20,842 nucleotides of DNA from Microbacteriaceae bacterium. GTDB taxonomy: Bacteria; Actinomycetota; Actinomycetes; Actinomycetales; Microbacteriaceae. A model generated the notes under the pieces. That model was not told the origin of the DNA and did no database searches. It saw only the letters and a program-made list of their open reading frames with translations. The position numbers and the translations under genes were made by a program. Of the stretch, positions 13,318-20,096 are shown in pieces. Position 1 is the stretch's first letter. The number at the start of each line of letters is the position of its first letter. The DNA is taken from the NCBI GenBank assembly GCA_022701925.1, contig JAKONM010000034.1, positions 1 to 20,842 of the forward strand, read 5' to 3'.

Positions 13318-13372
13318 GACAACCGAGAACCGCACCGCGACCGCGTCGTGGTGCAGATGAGGAGATGCGGCC

Positions 13373-14473
13373 ATGGCCGTCGTCACCATCCGCCAGCTGC
13401 TCGACAGCGGCGTCCACTTCGGACACCAGACCCGCCGCTGGAACCCGAAGGTGAAGCGCTTCATCCTGACCGAGCGCTCGGGCATCCACATCATCGACCT
13501 GCAGCAGTCGCTGACCTACATCGACCGCGCGTACGACTTCGTCAAGGAGACGGTCGCCCGCGGCGGCACGGTGCTGTTCGTCGGCACGAAGAAGCAGGCG
13601 CAGGAGGCCATCGCCGAGCAGGCGACGCGCGTCGGCCAGCCCTACGTGAACCAGCGCTGGCTGGGCGGTCTGCTGACCAACTTCCAGACCGTCGCCAAGC
13701 GCCTCAGCCGCCTGAAGGAGCTGGACCTCGTCGACTTCGACGACACCACCCGCGGCTACACGAAGAAGGAGCTGCTGATCCAGCGTCGCGAGCGCGACAA
13801 GCTGGAGAAGTCGCTGGGCGGCATCCGGAACCTGACCAAGACGCCGAGCGCCATGTGGGTCATCGACTCCAAGCGCGAGCACCTGGCGGTCGACGAGGCC
13901 AAGAAGCTCGGCATCCCGGTGATCGGCATCCTGGACACGAACGCCGACCCGGACGAGCTGGCCTACCCGATCCCGGGCAACGACGACGCGATCCGCTCCG
14001 TCGCGCTGCTGACCCGCATCATCGCGGACGCCGCGGCCGAGGGCCTGATCCAGCGCCACCAGGGCACGAGCGAGGCCGACGCCGAGCCGCTGGCCGCCTG
14101 GGAGCAGGAGCTGCTGCAGGCCACGGAGAACCCGGAGGGCCAGGCGCTGCAGGTCGAGCAGGTCGACGACCGCGTCTCCGGCCGCACCGAGGACAGCCAG
14201 GACCGCGTCGACGCCGTGGTGGCGGACAACGACGCGCAGGCGGCCGCGGTGACCGGCGGCTCCTCCGAGCCGACCGAGCCCGTCGAGCAGAACGACGCGG
14301 ACGCGCAGGCGGACGCCGACCTCGCCGGGCAGGCCGTCGACGGCCTGGAGCCGCAGCACGCGCCGCAGACGCAGGACGACGTGGAGGCCCAGGAGCTGGC
14401 CGCCGCGACGCCCGAGCAGCAGCAGCCCGCCGAGATCACCGACCCCGAGGCCACGCCGCAGAACCAGGCCTGA
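13373..14473 (+). CDS. rpsB: Small ribosomal subunit protein uS2 with long acidic C-terminal tail
   Basis: The canonical S2 core spans residues 1-228: VTIRQLLDSGVHFGHQTRRWNPK, RSGIHIIDLQQSL, VLFVGTKKQAQE, NQRWLGGLLTNF, SAMWVIDSKREHLAVDEA, IPVIGILDTNADPD and YPIPGNDDAIRS. The ATG is preceded by GAGGAG (13359-13364) at good spacing. Residues 231-366 are a tail of 136 residues with about 33 Asp/Glu, three Arg, no Lys, and many Gln and Ala, so it should be disordered and strongly negative. Most bacterial S2 proteins stop near 230-260 residues; actinobacterial ones often have shorter acidic tails. It forms the usual rpsB-tsf operon with tsf 39 nt downstream. Confidence 0.97.
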   Translation: MAVVTIRQLLDSGVHFGHQTRRWNPKVKRFILTERSGIHIIDLQQSLTYIDRAYDFVKETVARGGTVLFVGTKKQAQEAIAEQATRVGQPYVNQRWLGGLLTNFQTVAKRLSRLKELDLVDFDDTTRGYTKKELLIQRRERDKLEKSLGGIRNLTKTPSAMWVIDSKREHLAVDEAKKLGIPVIGILDTNADPDELAYPIPGNDDAIRSVALLTRIIADAAAEGLIQRHQGTSEADAEPLAAWEQELLQATENPEGQALQVEQVDDRVSGRTEDSQDRVDAVVADNDAQAAAVTGGSSEPTEPVEQNDADAQADADLAGQAVDGLEPQHAPQTQDDVEAQELAAATPEQQQPAEITDPEATPQNQA

Positions 14474-14512
14474 GCCCGCTCGAGTCACCGAACCATCTGG
14501 AAGGAGTCAGCC

Positions 14513-15340
14513 ATGGCCGCATTCAGCGCCGCTGACGTGAAGACCCTGCGTGACCGCCTCGGCGCGGGCATGCTGGACAGCAAGAACGCCCTGGTCGAGG
14601 CCGGCGGCGACATCGACAAGGCGATCGAGATCCTGCGGGTCAAGGGCCTGAAGGGCGTCGAGAAGCGCTCGGGCCGCGCCACCACCGCCGGGCTCGTCAC
14701 GGCCAGCTCGGAGGGCGGCGCCGCCACCCTGATCGAGCTCGCCAGCGAGACCGACTTCGTGGCGAAGAACGACCGCTTCGTGGCCCTGGCCGCGGAGGTG
14801 CTGGCCGCGGTCGCCGCCGCGTCGGCGACCGACGTCGAGAGCGGCAACGCCGCGACCCTGAACGGCAAGACCGTCCAGGCGTACATCGACGACGAGGCCG
14901 CGCTGCTCGGCGAGAAGGTCGAGCTGCGCCAGGTGCAGCGGGTCGAGGGCGACGACTTCGCCATCTACCTGCACAAGACCAGGAAGGACCTGCCGCCGCA
15001 GGTCGGCGTCGTGCTGGGCTACACGGGCAGCGACGCCGAGACGGCCCGCTCCGTCGCGCAGCACGTCGCGGTCTACGACCCGAAGTACGCCACCCGCGAG
15101 GACGTGCCGGCCGACGTGGTCGAGCGCGAGCGCGAGATCGTCACCGAGACGGCCAAGAACGAGGGCAAGCCCGAGGCGCAGCTGGCGAACATCGTCAACG
15201 GCCGCCTGAACGGCTTCTTCAAGGAGGTCGTGCTGGCGGACCAGCCCTACGCCCGCGACAGCAAGGTCGCGACCGGCAAGGTGCTGAAGGACGCCGGTCT
15301 CACCGTGTCCGGCTTCGCCCGCATCAAGGTCGGCGCCTGA
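14513..15340 (+). CDS. tsf: Translation elongation factor Ts
   Basis: A 275-residue protein that recycles EF-Tu-GDP to EF-Tu-GTP. The N-terminal UBA-like domain is FSAADVKTLRDRLGAGMLDSKNALVEAGGD, and the signature ASETDFVAKNDRF (77-89) holds the D81-F82 pair that disrupts the Mg site of EF-Tu. The core domains follow, ending VSGFARIKVG. Start ATG 14513 has GGAAGGAG at 14499-14506. It is co-transcribed with rpsB (39-nt gap, no promoter or terminator seen), and a very strong hairpin follows its stop. Confidence 0.98.
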   Translation: MAAFSAADVKTLRDRLGAGMLDSKNALVEAGGDIDKAIEILRVKGLKGVEKRSGRATTAGLVTASSEGGAATLIELASETDFVAKNDRFVALAAEVLAAVAAASATDVESGNAATLNGKTVQAYIDDEAALLGEKVELRQVQRVEGDDFAIYLHKTRKDLPPQVGVVLGYTGSDAETARSVAQHVAVYDPKYATREDVPADVVEREREIVTETAKNEGKPEAQLANIVNGRLNGFFKEVVLADQPYARDSKVATGKVLKDAGLTVSGFARIKVGA

Positions 15341-15358
15341 CGCCCGACCGCACCGTCC

Positions 15359-15398
15359 GGCAGCGCCCGTCGTCCCCACCGGGACGGCGGGCGCTGCC
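15359..15398 (+). terminator. Strong terminator hairpin after tsf
   Basis: An 18-bp stem (15359-15376 with 15381-15398) has 17 Watson-Crick pairs and one U.G wobble (15370/15387) around a CACC loop. The left arm begins GGCAGCGCCCG and the right arm ends CGGGCGCTGCC. It starts 19 nt after the tsf stop and precedes the pyrH promoter. No U-tract follows. Confidence 0.85.
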
Positions 15399-15427
15399 GC
15401 GTCCGGGCGGCGCGTCGCCGCGCCCGG

Positions 15428-15433
15428 TACCCT
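15428..15433 (+). promoter_or_regulatory. Probable -10 element of pyrH
   Basis: TACCCT lies 28 nt upstream of the pyrH ATG, after the tsf hairpin, with the AGGGGGAG ribosome site (15451-15458) between. Confidence 0.45.
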
Positions 15434-15461
15434 CATCGAGTCGGAAGACGAGGGGGAGCGC

Positions 15462-16160
15462 ATGCGCCGAGTGGTCTTGAAGCTGTCGGGTGAGGCGTTG
15501 GGCGGGGGCACCTTCGGGGTCGCGCCCGAGGTCGTGCGCGGCATCGCCGGGCAGATCGCGGCCGCATCGGCCGACGTGCAGATCGCCGTCGTCGTCGGCG
15601 GCGGCAACTTCTTCCGCGGCGCCGAGCTGAGCCAGGCGGGCATGGACCGCGGTCGCGCGGACTACATGGGCATGCTCGGCACCGTGATGAACGCCCTGGC
15701 GCTGCAGGACTTCCTGGAGCAGGCGGGCGTGCAGACCCGGGTGCAGTCCGCGATCGCGATGACGCAGGTCGCCGAGCCCTACATCCCGCGCCGCGCCATC
15801 CGGCACCTGGAGAAGGGCCGCATCGTCATCTTCGGCGCCGGGGCCGGCCTGCCCTTCTTCTCCACCGACACCGTCGCCGCCCAGCGCGCGCTGGAGGTGC
15901 ACGCGGAGGAGGTGCTCGTCGCGAAGAATGGCGTGGACGGCGTCTACTCGGCCGACCCGCGCACCGACCCCGACGCCGTGAAGCTGGACGCCGTGACCTT
16001 CGGGGACGCGCTGCGTCAGGGCCTGAAGGTCGTCGACTCCACCGCCTTCAGCCTGTGCATGGACAACGGCATGCGCATGCGGGTGTTCGGCGTCGAGGGC
16101 GAGGGGTCGATCACGGAGGCGCTGCGCGGCGCCCAGGTCGGCACCGTCGTCTCCGCCTGA
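15462..16160 (+). CDS. pyrH: UMP kinase
   Basis: A 232-residue amino-acid-kinase-family enzyme that phosphorylates UMP to UDP in pyrimidine nucleotide synthesis. Motifs: VVLKLSGEALGG (phosphate-binding loop), VVVGGGNFFRG, DYMGMLGTVMNALALQDFLE, IPRRAIRHLEKGRIVIFGAGAGLPFFSTDTVAA, LVAKNGVDGVYSADPRTDP and the ending MDNGMRMRVFGVEGEGSI. Length is normal for bacterial PyrH, and its hexameric, UTP-inhibited behaviour is known for the family. ATG 15462 with AGGGGGAG at 15451-15458. The tsf hairpin separates it from rpsB-tsf; frr follows 68 nt downstream with its own TAGACT box. Confidence 0.98.
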   Translation: MRRVVLKLSGEALGGGTFGVAPEVVRGIAGQIAAASADVQIAVVVGGGNFFRGAELSQAGMDRGRADYMGMLGTVMNALALQDFLEQAGVQTRVQSAIAMTQVAEPYIPRRAIRHLEKGRIVIFGAGAGLPFFSTDTVAAQRALEVHAEEVLVAKNGVDGVYSADPRTDPDAVKLDAVTFGDALRQGLKVVDSTAFSLCMDNGMRMRVFGVEGEGSITEALRGAQVGTVVSA

Positions 16161-16194
16161 GCGCCCGCCCGGGTGCCGCCGGGGGCGCCCCGAG

Positions 16195-16200
16195 TAGACT
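16195..16200 (+). promoter_or_regulatory. Probable -10 element of frr
   Basis: TAGACT lies 28 nt before the frr GTG, in the pyrH-frr gap. Just upstream is a modest 6-bp inverted repeat, GCGCCC (16161-16166) with GGGCGC (16183-16188), immediately after the pyrH stop, which could be a weak terminator. Confidence 0.45.
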
Positions 16201-16228
16201 CCCGGGGCCGGACAGGAAGGGGCTCGCC

Positions 16229-16783
16229 GTGATCTCGGACGTGCTGCAGGAGGCGGGCGACCGCATGGCGAAGGCCGTGGAGGCCGCCAACAACGATCTG
16301 AACACCGTGCGGACGGGCCGGATCAACCCGGCGCTGTTCCAGCGGATCCAGGTCGACTACTACGGATCGCCGACGCCGCTGGCCCAGCTGGCGTCGCTGC
16401 AGGTGCCCGAGGCGCGGATGCTCATCGTCACGCCCTACGACAAGACAGCGCTGAAGGAGATCGAGAAGGCCATTGCGACCTTCCCGAACCTGGGTGCCAC
16501 GCCGACCAACGACGGCTCCGTCGTGCGGGTGATCATGCCCGAGCTCACCCAGGACCGCCGCAAGGAGTTCGTCAAGCTGGCCCGCAGCAAGGGCGTGGAC
16601 GCCAAGGTGGCGCTGCGCAACATCCGCCGCCGCTCCAAGGACGACCTGGACGCCCTGACCGGCGACGTGAGCGACGACGAGATCGCCCGCGGCGAGAAGG
16701 AGCTCGAGGCGGTCACCAAGCGGCACGTCGAGCAGGTCGAGGAGGCGCTGAAGCGCAAAGAAGCCGAACTGCTCGAGGTCTAG
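16229..16783 (+). CDS. frr: Ribosome recycling factor
   Basis: A 184-residue protein of normal RRF length. It shows the two-domain pattern: helix I (ISDVLQEAGDRMAKAVEAANNDLNTVRTGR), domain II YYGSPTPLAQLASLQVPEARMLIVTPYD and ATFPNLGATPTNDGSVVRVIMPELTQDRRKEF, and the C-terminal helices VALRNIRRRSKDDL and HVEQVEEALKRKEAELLEV. With EF-G it splits post-termination ribosomes. The GTG at 16229 is preceded by AGGAAGG (16214-16220), and earlier in-frame codons lie in promoter sequence. cdsA begins 2 nt after its stop. Confidence 0.98.
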   Translation: MISDVLQEAGDRMAKAVEAANNDLNTVRTGRINPALFQRIQVDYYGSPTPLAQLASLQVPEARMLIVTPYDKTALKEIEKAIATFPNLGATPTNDGSVVRVIMPELTQDRRKEFVKLARSKGVDAKVALRNIRRRSKDDLDALTGDVSDDEIARGEKELEAVTKRHVEQVEEALKRKEAELLEV

Positions 16784-16785
16784 GC

Positions 16786-17796
16786 GTGCCCGACCGGCCG
16801 TCGCGTCCGCGGCGCCCCAGGAGCACGGCCGAGCTGCAGGACCAGCTGCGCACCACCCGCCAGGACATCCGGGACCAGGTGCGCTCGACCCGCGCGCAGT
16901 TCGACGAGGCGAACGCGCGGTTGACCGCGCGCAGCGGTCGCAACCTGGTCTTCGCGATCGGCTTCGGCGTCGGGCTCGGCGCGATCGTGATCGTGAGCCT
17001 GGTCGTGTGGAAGCCGCTCTTCATCCTGGTCGTCATGTCCCTGGTGGGGTTCGGGACCTCCGAGCTGGCCTTGGCGCTGCGTCACGCCGACATCCGGGTG
17101 CCGCGCGTCGGCGCGGCCGTGGCGGGCGTGCTCGCGATCCCGGTCGCGGCGTGGGCGTCGACGCCCGTCGGTCCGGATCTCGGCATCGAGTTCGGTCTGC
17201 CGTCCCGCCTGCCCGGCGGCTGGCTGGCCGCGGTGCTCGGCGCGGTCGTCGTGGCGCTGGTCTGGCGCCTCGCGCAGCAGGTGCGGCGCCCCGTGCCGGC
17301 GCGCGCCCTGGGGCGCGACCTGCTGGTCACCGCCTTCGTGCTGCTGTACGTGACCGGGCTCGGCAGCTGCGCCGCGGTGCTGCTGGCGCAGCCGCGCGGC
17401 CAGTGGTGGACGCTGTCGTTCATCGTGCTGGTGGTGGCGTCCGACGTGTTCGCCTACGTCACCGGGCTGCGGCTGGGGCGGCACAAGATGGCGCCGCGCA
17501 TCAGCCCCGGCAAGACGTGGGAGGGCTTCGCGGGCGCCGCGCTCGCCACCGTCGTCATCGGGGCGGCGCTCGGCCCGCTGCTGCTGGAGCGCCCGGTGTG
17601 GTTCGGGGCGCTGTTCGGCGTGCTCATCCTGATCACGGGCACCATGGGCGACCTGGGCGAGTCGATGATCAAGCGCGACCTCGGCGTGAAGGACATGTCG
17701 TCGTGGCTGCCCGGGCACGGCGGGTTCCTCGACCGCATCGATTCGATCCTTCCTTCGGCCGCCGCGGCGCTGCTCCTCTACCTCGCGACCACCTGA
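16786..17796 (+). CDS. cdsA: Phosphatidate cytidylyltransferase (CDP-diacylglycerol synthase)
   Basis: A 336-residue integral membrane enzyme that makes CDP-diacylglycerol from CTP and phosphatidic acid, the branch point of phospholipid synthesis. After a charged N-terminal segment of about 50 residues, probably helical (TAELQDQLRTTRQDIRDQVR), there are about eight hydrophobic segments. The conserved SDVFAYVTGLRLGRHKMAP and ISPGKTWEG region (219-246) and the family signature (residues 293-319: SMIKR, KD, GHGGFLDRID) are intact. The GTG start is 2 nt after the frr stop without a clear ribosome site, so coupling is likely. The charged N-terminal extension is common in actinobacterial CdsA. Confidence 0.96.
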   Translation: MPDRPSRPRRPRSTAELQDQLRTTRQDIRDQVRSTRAQFDEANARLTARSGRNLVFAIGFGVGLGAIVIVSLVVWKPLFILVVMSLVGFGTSELALALRHADIRVPRVGAAVAGVLAIPVAAWASTPVGPDLGIEFGLPSRLPGGWLAAVLGAVVVALVWRLAQQVRRPVPARALGRDLLVTAFVLLYVTGLGSCAAVLLAQPRGQWWTLSFIVLVVASDVFAYVTGLRLGRHKMAPRISPGKTWEGFAGAALATVVIGAALGPLLLERPVWFGALFGVLILITGTMGDLGESMIKRDLGVKDMSSWLPGHGGFLDRIDSILPSAAAALLLYLATT

Positions 17797-17803
17797 GGGC
17801 AGG

Positions 17804-18352
17804 ATGTCGGCCATGTCGTCGACCTTCCCGCGCGAGCGCCGCCGTCCCGGCTACGACCAGCAGGAGGTCGACCGCTTCGTCGCCGCCGCCCGCGCCGCCT
17901 ACGACGCGCCGGGCCGCACGCTGACCTCCGCCGACATCCGGCGCACGGCCTTCACCATGCGGCGCGGGGGGTACACGACCCGCGCCGTCGACTCGGCGAT
18001 GGAGCGGCTGGAGGACGCGTTCGCGCAGCGCGAGCGGGAGGCGGCGGTGCGGGGCGGCTCCGAGCGCGCGTTCTACGCCGACACCCGGCGGCTGGCCAAG
18101 GAGATCATCGGCCGGCTCGAGCGTCCGGACGGCCGGCGGTTCGACCGCGTGGGCTTCTCCCGCATCGGCTACTCGGTGCGGGAGGTCGACCGCTTCGCCG
18201 TGCAGGCGCGCTCCTACTTCGAGCAGGGCTCGCAGGTGCCGGTCGAGCGGGTGCGGTCGATCGCGTTCGCCCCGAAGCGCGGCGGCTACAGCGAGGCCCA
18301 GGTCGACCTGCTGATCGACGGGCTGGTCGAGACGATGCTGGCGGTGCGCTGA
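17804..18352 (+). CDS. DivIVA-motif repeat protein
   Basis: A 182-residue soluble, charged protein made of two related halves, each with two DivIVA-domain-like motifs. Half 1: F..ERRRPGYDQQEVDRF (8-25) and IRRTAFTMRRGGYTTRAVD (45-63). Half 2: FSRIGYSVREVDRF (118-131) and VRSIAFAPKRGGYSEAQVD (150-168). A charged linker (about 74-110) joins them. DivIVA/Wag31 relatives bind curved membrane and recruit growth or division machinery, but the long coiled coil of Wag31 is missing, so this is a DivIVA-domain hypothetical protein. ATG 17804 has GAGGG at 17795; ATG 17813 is an equally good start with CAGGAT 7 nt upstream. Seven nt separate it from cdsA, an arrangement I recall from related actinobacteria. 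Confidence 0.82.
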   Translation: MSAMSSTFPRERRRPGYDQQEVDRFVAAARAAYDAPGRTLTSADIRRTAFTMRRGGYTTRAVDSAMERLEDAFAQREREAAVRGGSERAFYADTRRLAKEIIGRLERPDGRRFDRVGFSRIGYSVREVDRFAVQARSYFEQGSQVPVERVRSIAFAPKRGGYSEAQVDLLIDGLVETMLAVR

Positions 18353-18401
18353 CTCCTCCGCAGCGCCGCGCGGCCTCCACGGGGTGCGCCGGGCGAGCGC
18401 C

Positions 18402-18407
18402 TAGGGT
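18402..18407 (+). promoter_or_regulatory. Start-proximal -10-like hexamer before the transglycosylase-like gene
   Basis: TAGGGT ends 9 nt before the GTG at 18417. There is no Shine-Dalgarno, consistent with a leaderless transcript. Confidence 0.45.
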
Positions 18408-18416
18408 CGACGGATC

Positions 18417-19082
18417 GTGAGGACGCAGTCGACGGGGGATCGGCCGGCCACGGGACGCAGGGCCGCGCGCACCGGCCTCCGGTCCCGCAGCCGGCTGCTG
18501 GTGAGCGCGCTCGCGATGACCGCGGCCGGCGGCTTCTTCCTGGTGACCGTCGTGGACCCGTACGCCGGCGCGACCGCGCAGAGCTTCTACCAGGAGCCCG
18601 TGCTGGTGCGTTCCGAGGGCGTGCAGAAGTACGACATCGACGGCGGCTACGTGCTGATCGACCCCCGGCGCGACACCTTCCGCGCGGTGCAGACCTACAC
18701 GGCGCCCACGTCGGACGCCTCCTCGTCCGGCGGCGGCTCCACGAGCGGGACTGCCGGCGCCGAGGGGTACACGACGCCCGTCGGGGTCGCCCAGACCTAC
18801 GCCGCGAAGGCGGTCGCGAAGCGGGGCTGGGCGCCCAGCGAGTTCAGCTGCCTCGTGAACCTGTGGAACCGCGAGTCCGGCTGGAACACGCACGCGGCGA
18901 ACCCCGGCAGCGGCGCCTACGGCATCCCGCAGTCCCTGCCGGGCAGCAAGATGGCGTCCGCGGGCAGCGACTGGCGGAACAGCTACGCCACGCAGATCGA
19001 CTGGGGCATCGGCTACATCTCGGGCTCCTACGGCAGCCCGTGCGGCGCTTGGGGGCATTCCAACGCCGTCGGCTGGTACTGA
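18417..19082 (+). CDS. Exported/membrane-anchored lytic-transglycosylase-like protein
   Basis: A 221-residue protein. A basic N-terminus (1-26) precedes one hydrophobic segment at about 27-46, either an uncleaved anchor or a signal. A linker with Ser/Gly-rich sequence (101-113) follows. The C-terminal 90 residues form a goose-lysozyme/SLT-like module with NRESGWN (putative catalytic E153), AANPGSGAYGIPQSLPGSKM and GYISGSYGSPCGAWGH. C145 and C209 could form a disulfide. Such proteins cut peptidoglycan glycan strands or resemble aggregation-promoting factors. The frame ends shortly after the SLT core, as in many actinobacterial members. GTG 18417 has TAGGGT 9 nt upstream. Activity is inferred from motifs only. 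Confidence 0.85.
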   Translation: MRTQSTGDRPATGRRAARTGLRSRSRLLVSALAMTAAGGFFLVTVVDPYAGATAQSFYQEPVLVRSEGVQKYDIDGGYVLIDPRRDTFRAVQTYTAPTSDASSSGGGSTSGTAGAEGYTTPVGVAQTYAAKAVAKRGWAPSEFSCLVNLWNRESGWNTHAANPGSGAYGIPQSLPGSKMASAGSDWRNSYATQIDWGIGYISGSYGSPCGAWGHSNAVGWY

Positions 19083-19089
19083 TGGACCC

Positions 19090-19365
19090 GTGCCCCGCAA
19101 GAACCGCATCCGCTCCGAGGACGAGCCGCCGCCCCTGAGGATCGGCGGCGGTCCGCGCACGGAGGTGCGCGGCGGCCGGGAGTGGCACGTGCAGCCCATC
19201 GCCGGCGCGCAGGCGCTGAAGGAGTACCGCTGCCCCGGCTGCGGCGGCGTGGTCGAACCCGGCACCGCCCACGTGGTCGCCTGGCGGGCGGACGGGGTGC
19301 TGGGGGACCGGGCCGACCTCGAGGCCAGGCGGCACTGGCACCTGCACTGCTGGAGGGCGGCATGA
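19090..19365 (+). CDS. Small zinc-ribbon-like protein, unknown function
   Basis: A 91-residue basic protein. A disordered N-terminus (RKNRIRSEDEPPPLRIGGG) precedes a compact metal-site candidate: YRCPGCGGVVEPGTAHVVAW (C48, C51) and, about 33 residues later, RRHWHLHCWR (H84/H86, C87). This pattern occurs in a conserved actinobacterial family that databases often mislabel ATP/GTP-binding protein; no P-loop is visible. It starts 7 nt after the transglycosylase-like gene, and its stop overlaps the ATG of the hydrolase gene (ATGA), so it is co-translated with the hydrolase. Confidence 0.82.
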   Translation: MPRKNRIRSEDEPPPLRIGGGPRTEVRGGREWHVQPIAGAQALKEYRCPGCGGVVEPGTAHVVAWRADGVLGDRADLEARRHWHLHCWRAA

Positions 19366-20096
19366 CCCCGATCCGGAGCGGCACGGTGCTGGCCGCCCGG
19401 CGGGAGGACGTGGAGTTCGACACGGTCGACGGGCTGACCCTGGTCGGCGAGCTGGCGCTGCCGGTCGACGTCGCACCGGTGGCGACCCTGATCTGCCTGC
19501 ACCCGCTGCCGACCCACGGCGGGTTCATGGACTCGCACGTGCTGCGCAAGGCCGCCGCGCGCCTGCCCGCGCTGGCGGACCTCGCGGTGCTGCGCTTCAA
19601 CACCCGTGGCACGTCCAGTCCCCGCGGCACCAGCGAGGGCGAGTACGACGGCGGTACCGCCGAGCGGTTCGACGTGGCGGCGGCGGTGTCCTTCGCGCGG
19701 GGCCGGGGTCTGCCGGTGCCGTGGCTGCTCGGCTGGTCCTTCGGCACCGAGCTCGCGCTGAAGCACGGGCCCGACGAGCAGGTGGAGGGCGCGGTGCTGC
19801 TCTCCCCGCCCCTGCACCGCACCAGCCGGGACGAGCTGGCCCGCTGGCACGGCTCGGGGCGGCCGCTGGTCGTCCTGGTGCCGGAGCTGGACGACTACCT
19901 GCGCCCGGACGCCGCCCGGGAGGCCTTCTCGATCGTGCCGGAGGCGACGCTGATCGCCGTCGAGGGCGGCAAGCACCTGTGGGTGGGGGAGCCGCAGGTG
20001 CGGCGGGTGCTCGACGAGGTCGTCGCCGCGGTGAACCCGTCGCGGTCGCCGCTGCCCGTCGAGGTGCCGGAGGAGCTGCTCGTCGCCGGCTCCTAG
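19362..20096 (+). CDS. Alpha/beta hydrolase
   Basis: A 244-residue single-domain hydrolase. The nucleophile elbow is GWSFG (124-128, Ser126), the oxyanion/HxLP segment is CLHPLPTHGG (45-54), FNTRGTSSPRG resembles the conserved N-F-R-G loop, the acid is probably D177 or D178 in ELDDYL, and the base is H205 in GGKHLW. No signal or membrane segment is present. The HPLP and FNTRG loops recall the YfbR/esterase-like dienelactone-hydrolase-related family, but the substrate cannot be inferred. ATG 19362 has GGAGGG at 19352-19357 and overlaps the upstream stop. Its TAG shares a CTAG with the stop of the convergent gene. Confidence 0.88.
   Translation: MTPIRSGTVLAARREDVEFDTVDGLTLVGELALPVDVAPVATLICLHPLPTHGGFMDSHVLRKAAARLPALADLAVLRFNTRGTSSPRGTSEGEYDGGTAERFDVAAAVSFARGRGLPVPWLLGWSFGTELALKHGPDEQVEGAVLLSPPLHRTSRDELARWHGSGRPLVVLVPELDDYLRPDAAREAFSIVPEATLIAVEGGKHLWVGEPQVRRVLDEVVAAVNPSRSPLPVEVPEELLVAGS

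Noticed and set aside
11499..13322. Minus-strand open frame of 607 codons across xerC
   Set aside because: Pro/Arg/Ala low-complexity shadow with no recognisable domain; xerC catalytic residues are all present on the other strand.
12530..14488. Long minus-strand open frame of 652 codons spanning rpsB and the M23 gene
   Set aside because: Only the last 172 codons are real (signal peptide plus M23). The rest is the antisense shadow of rpsB, whose protein is unmistakable.
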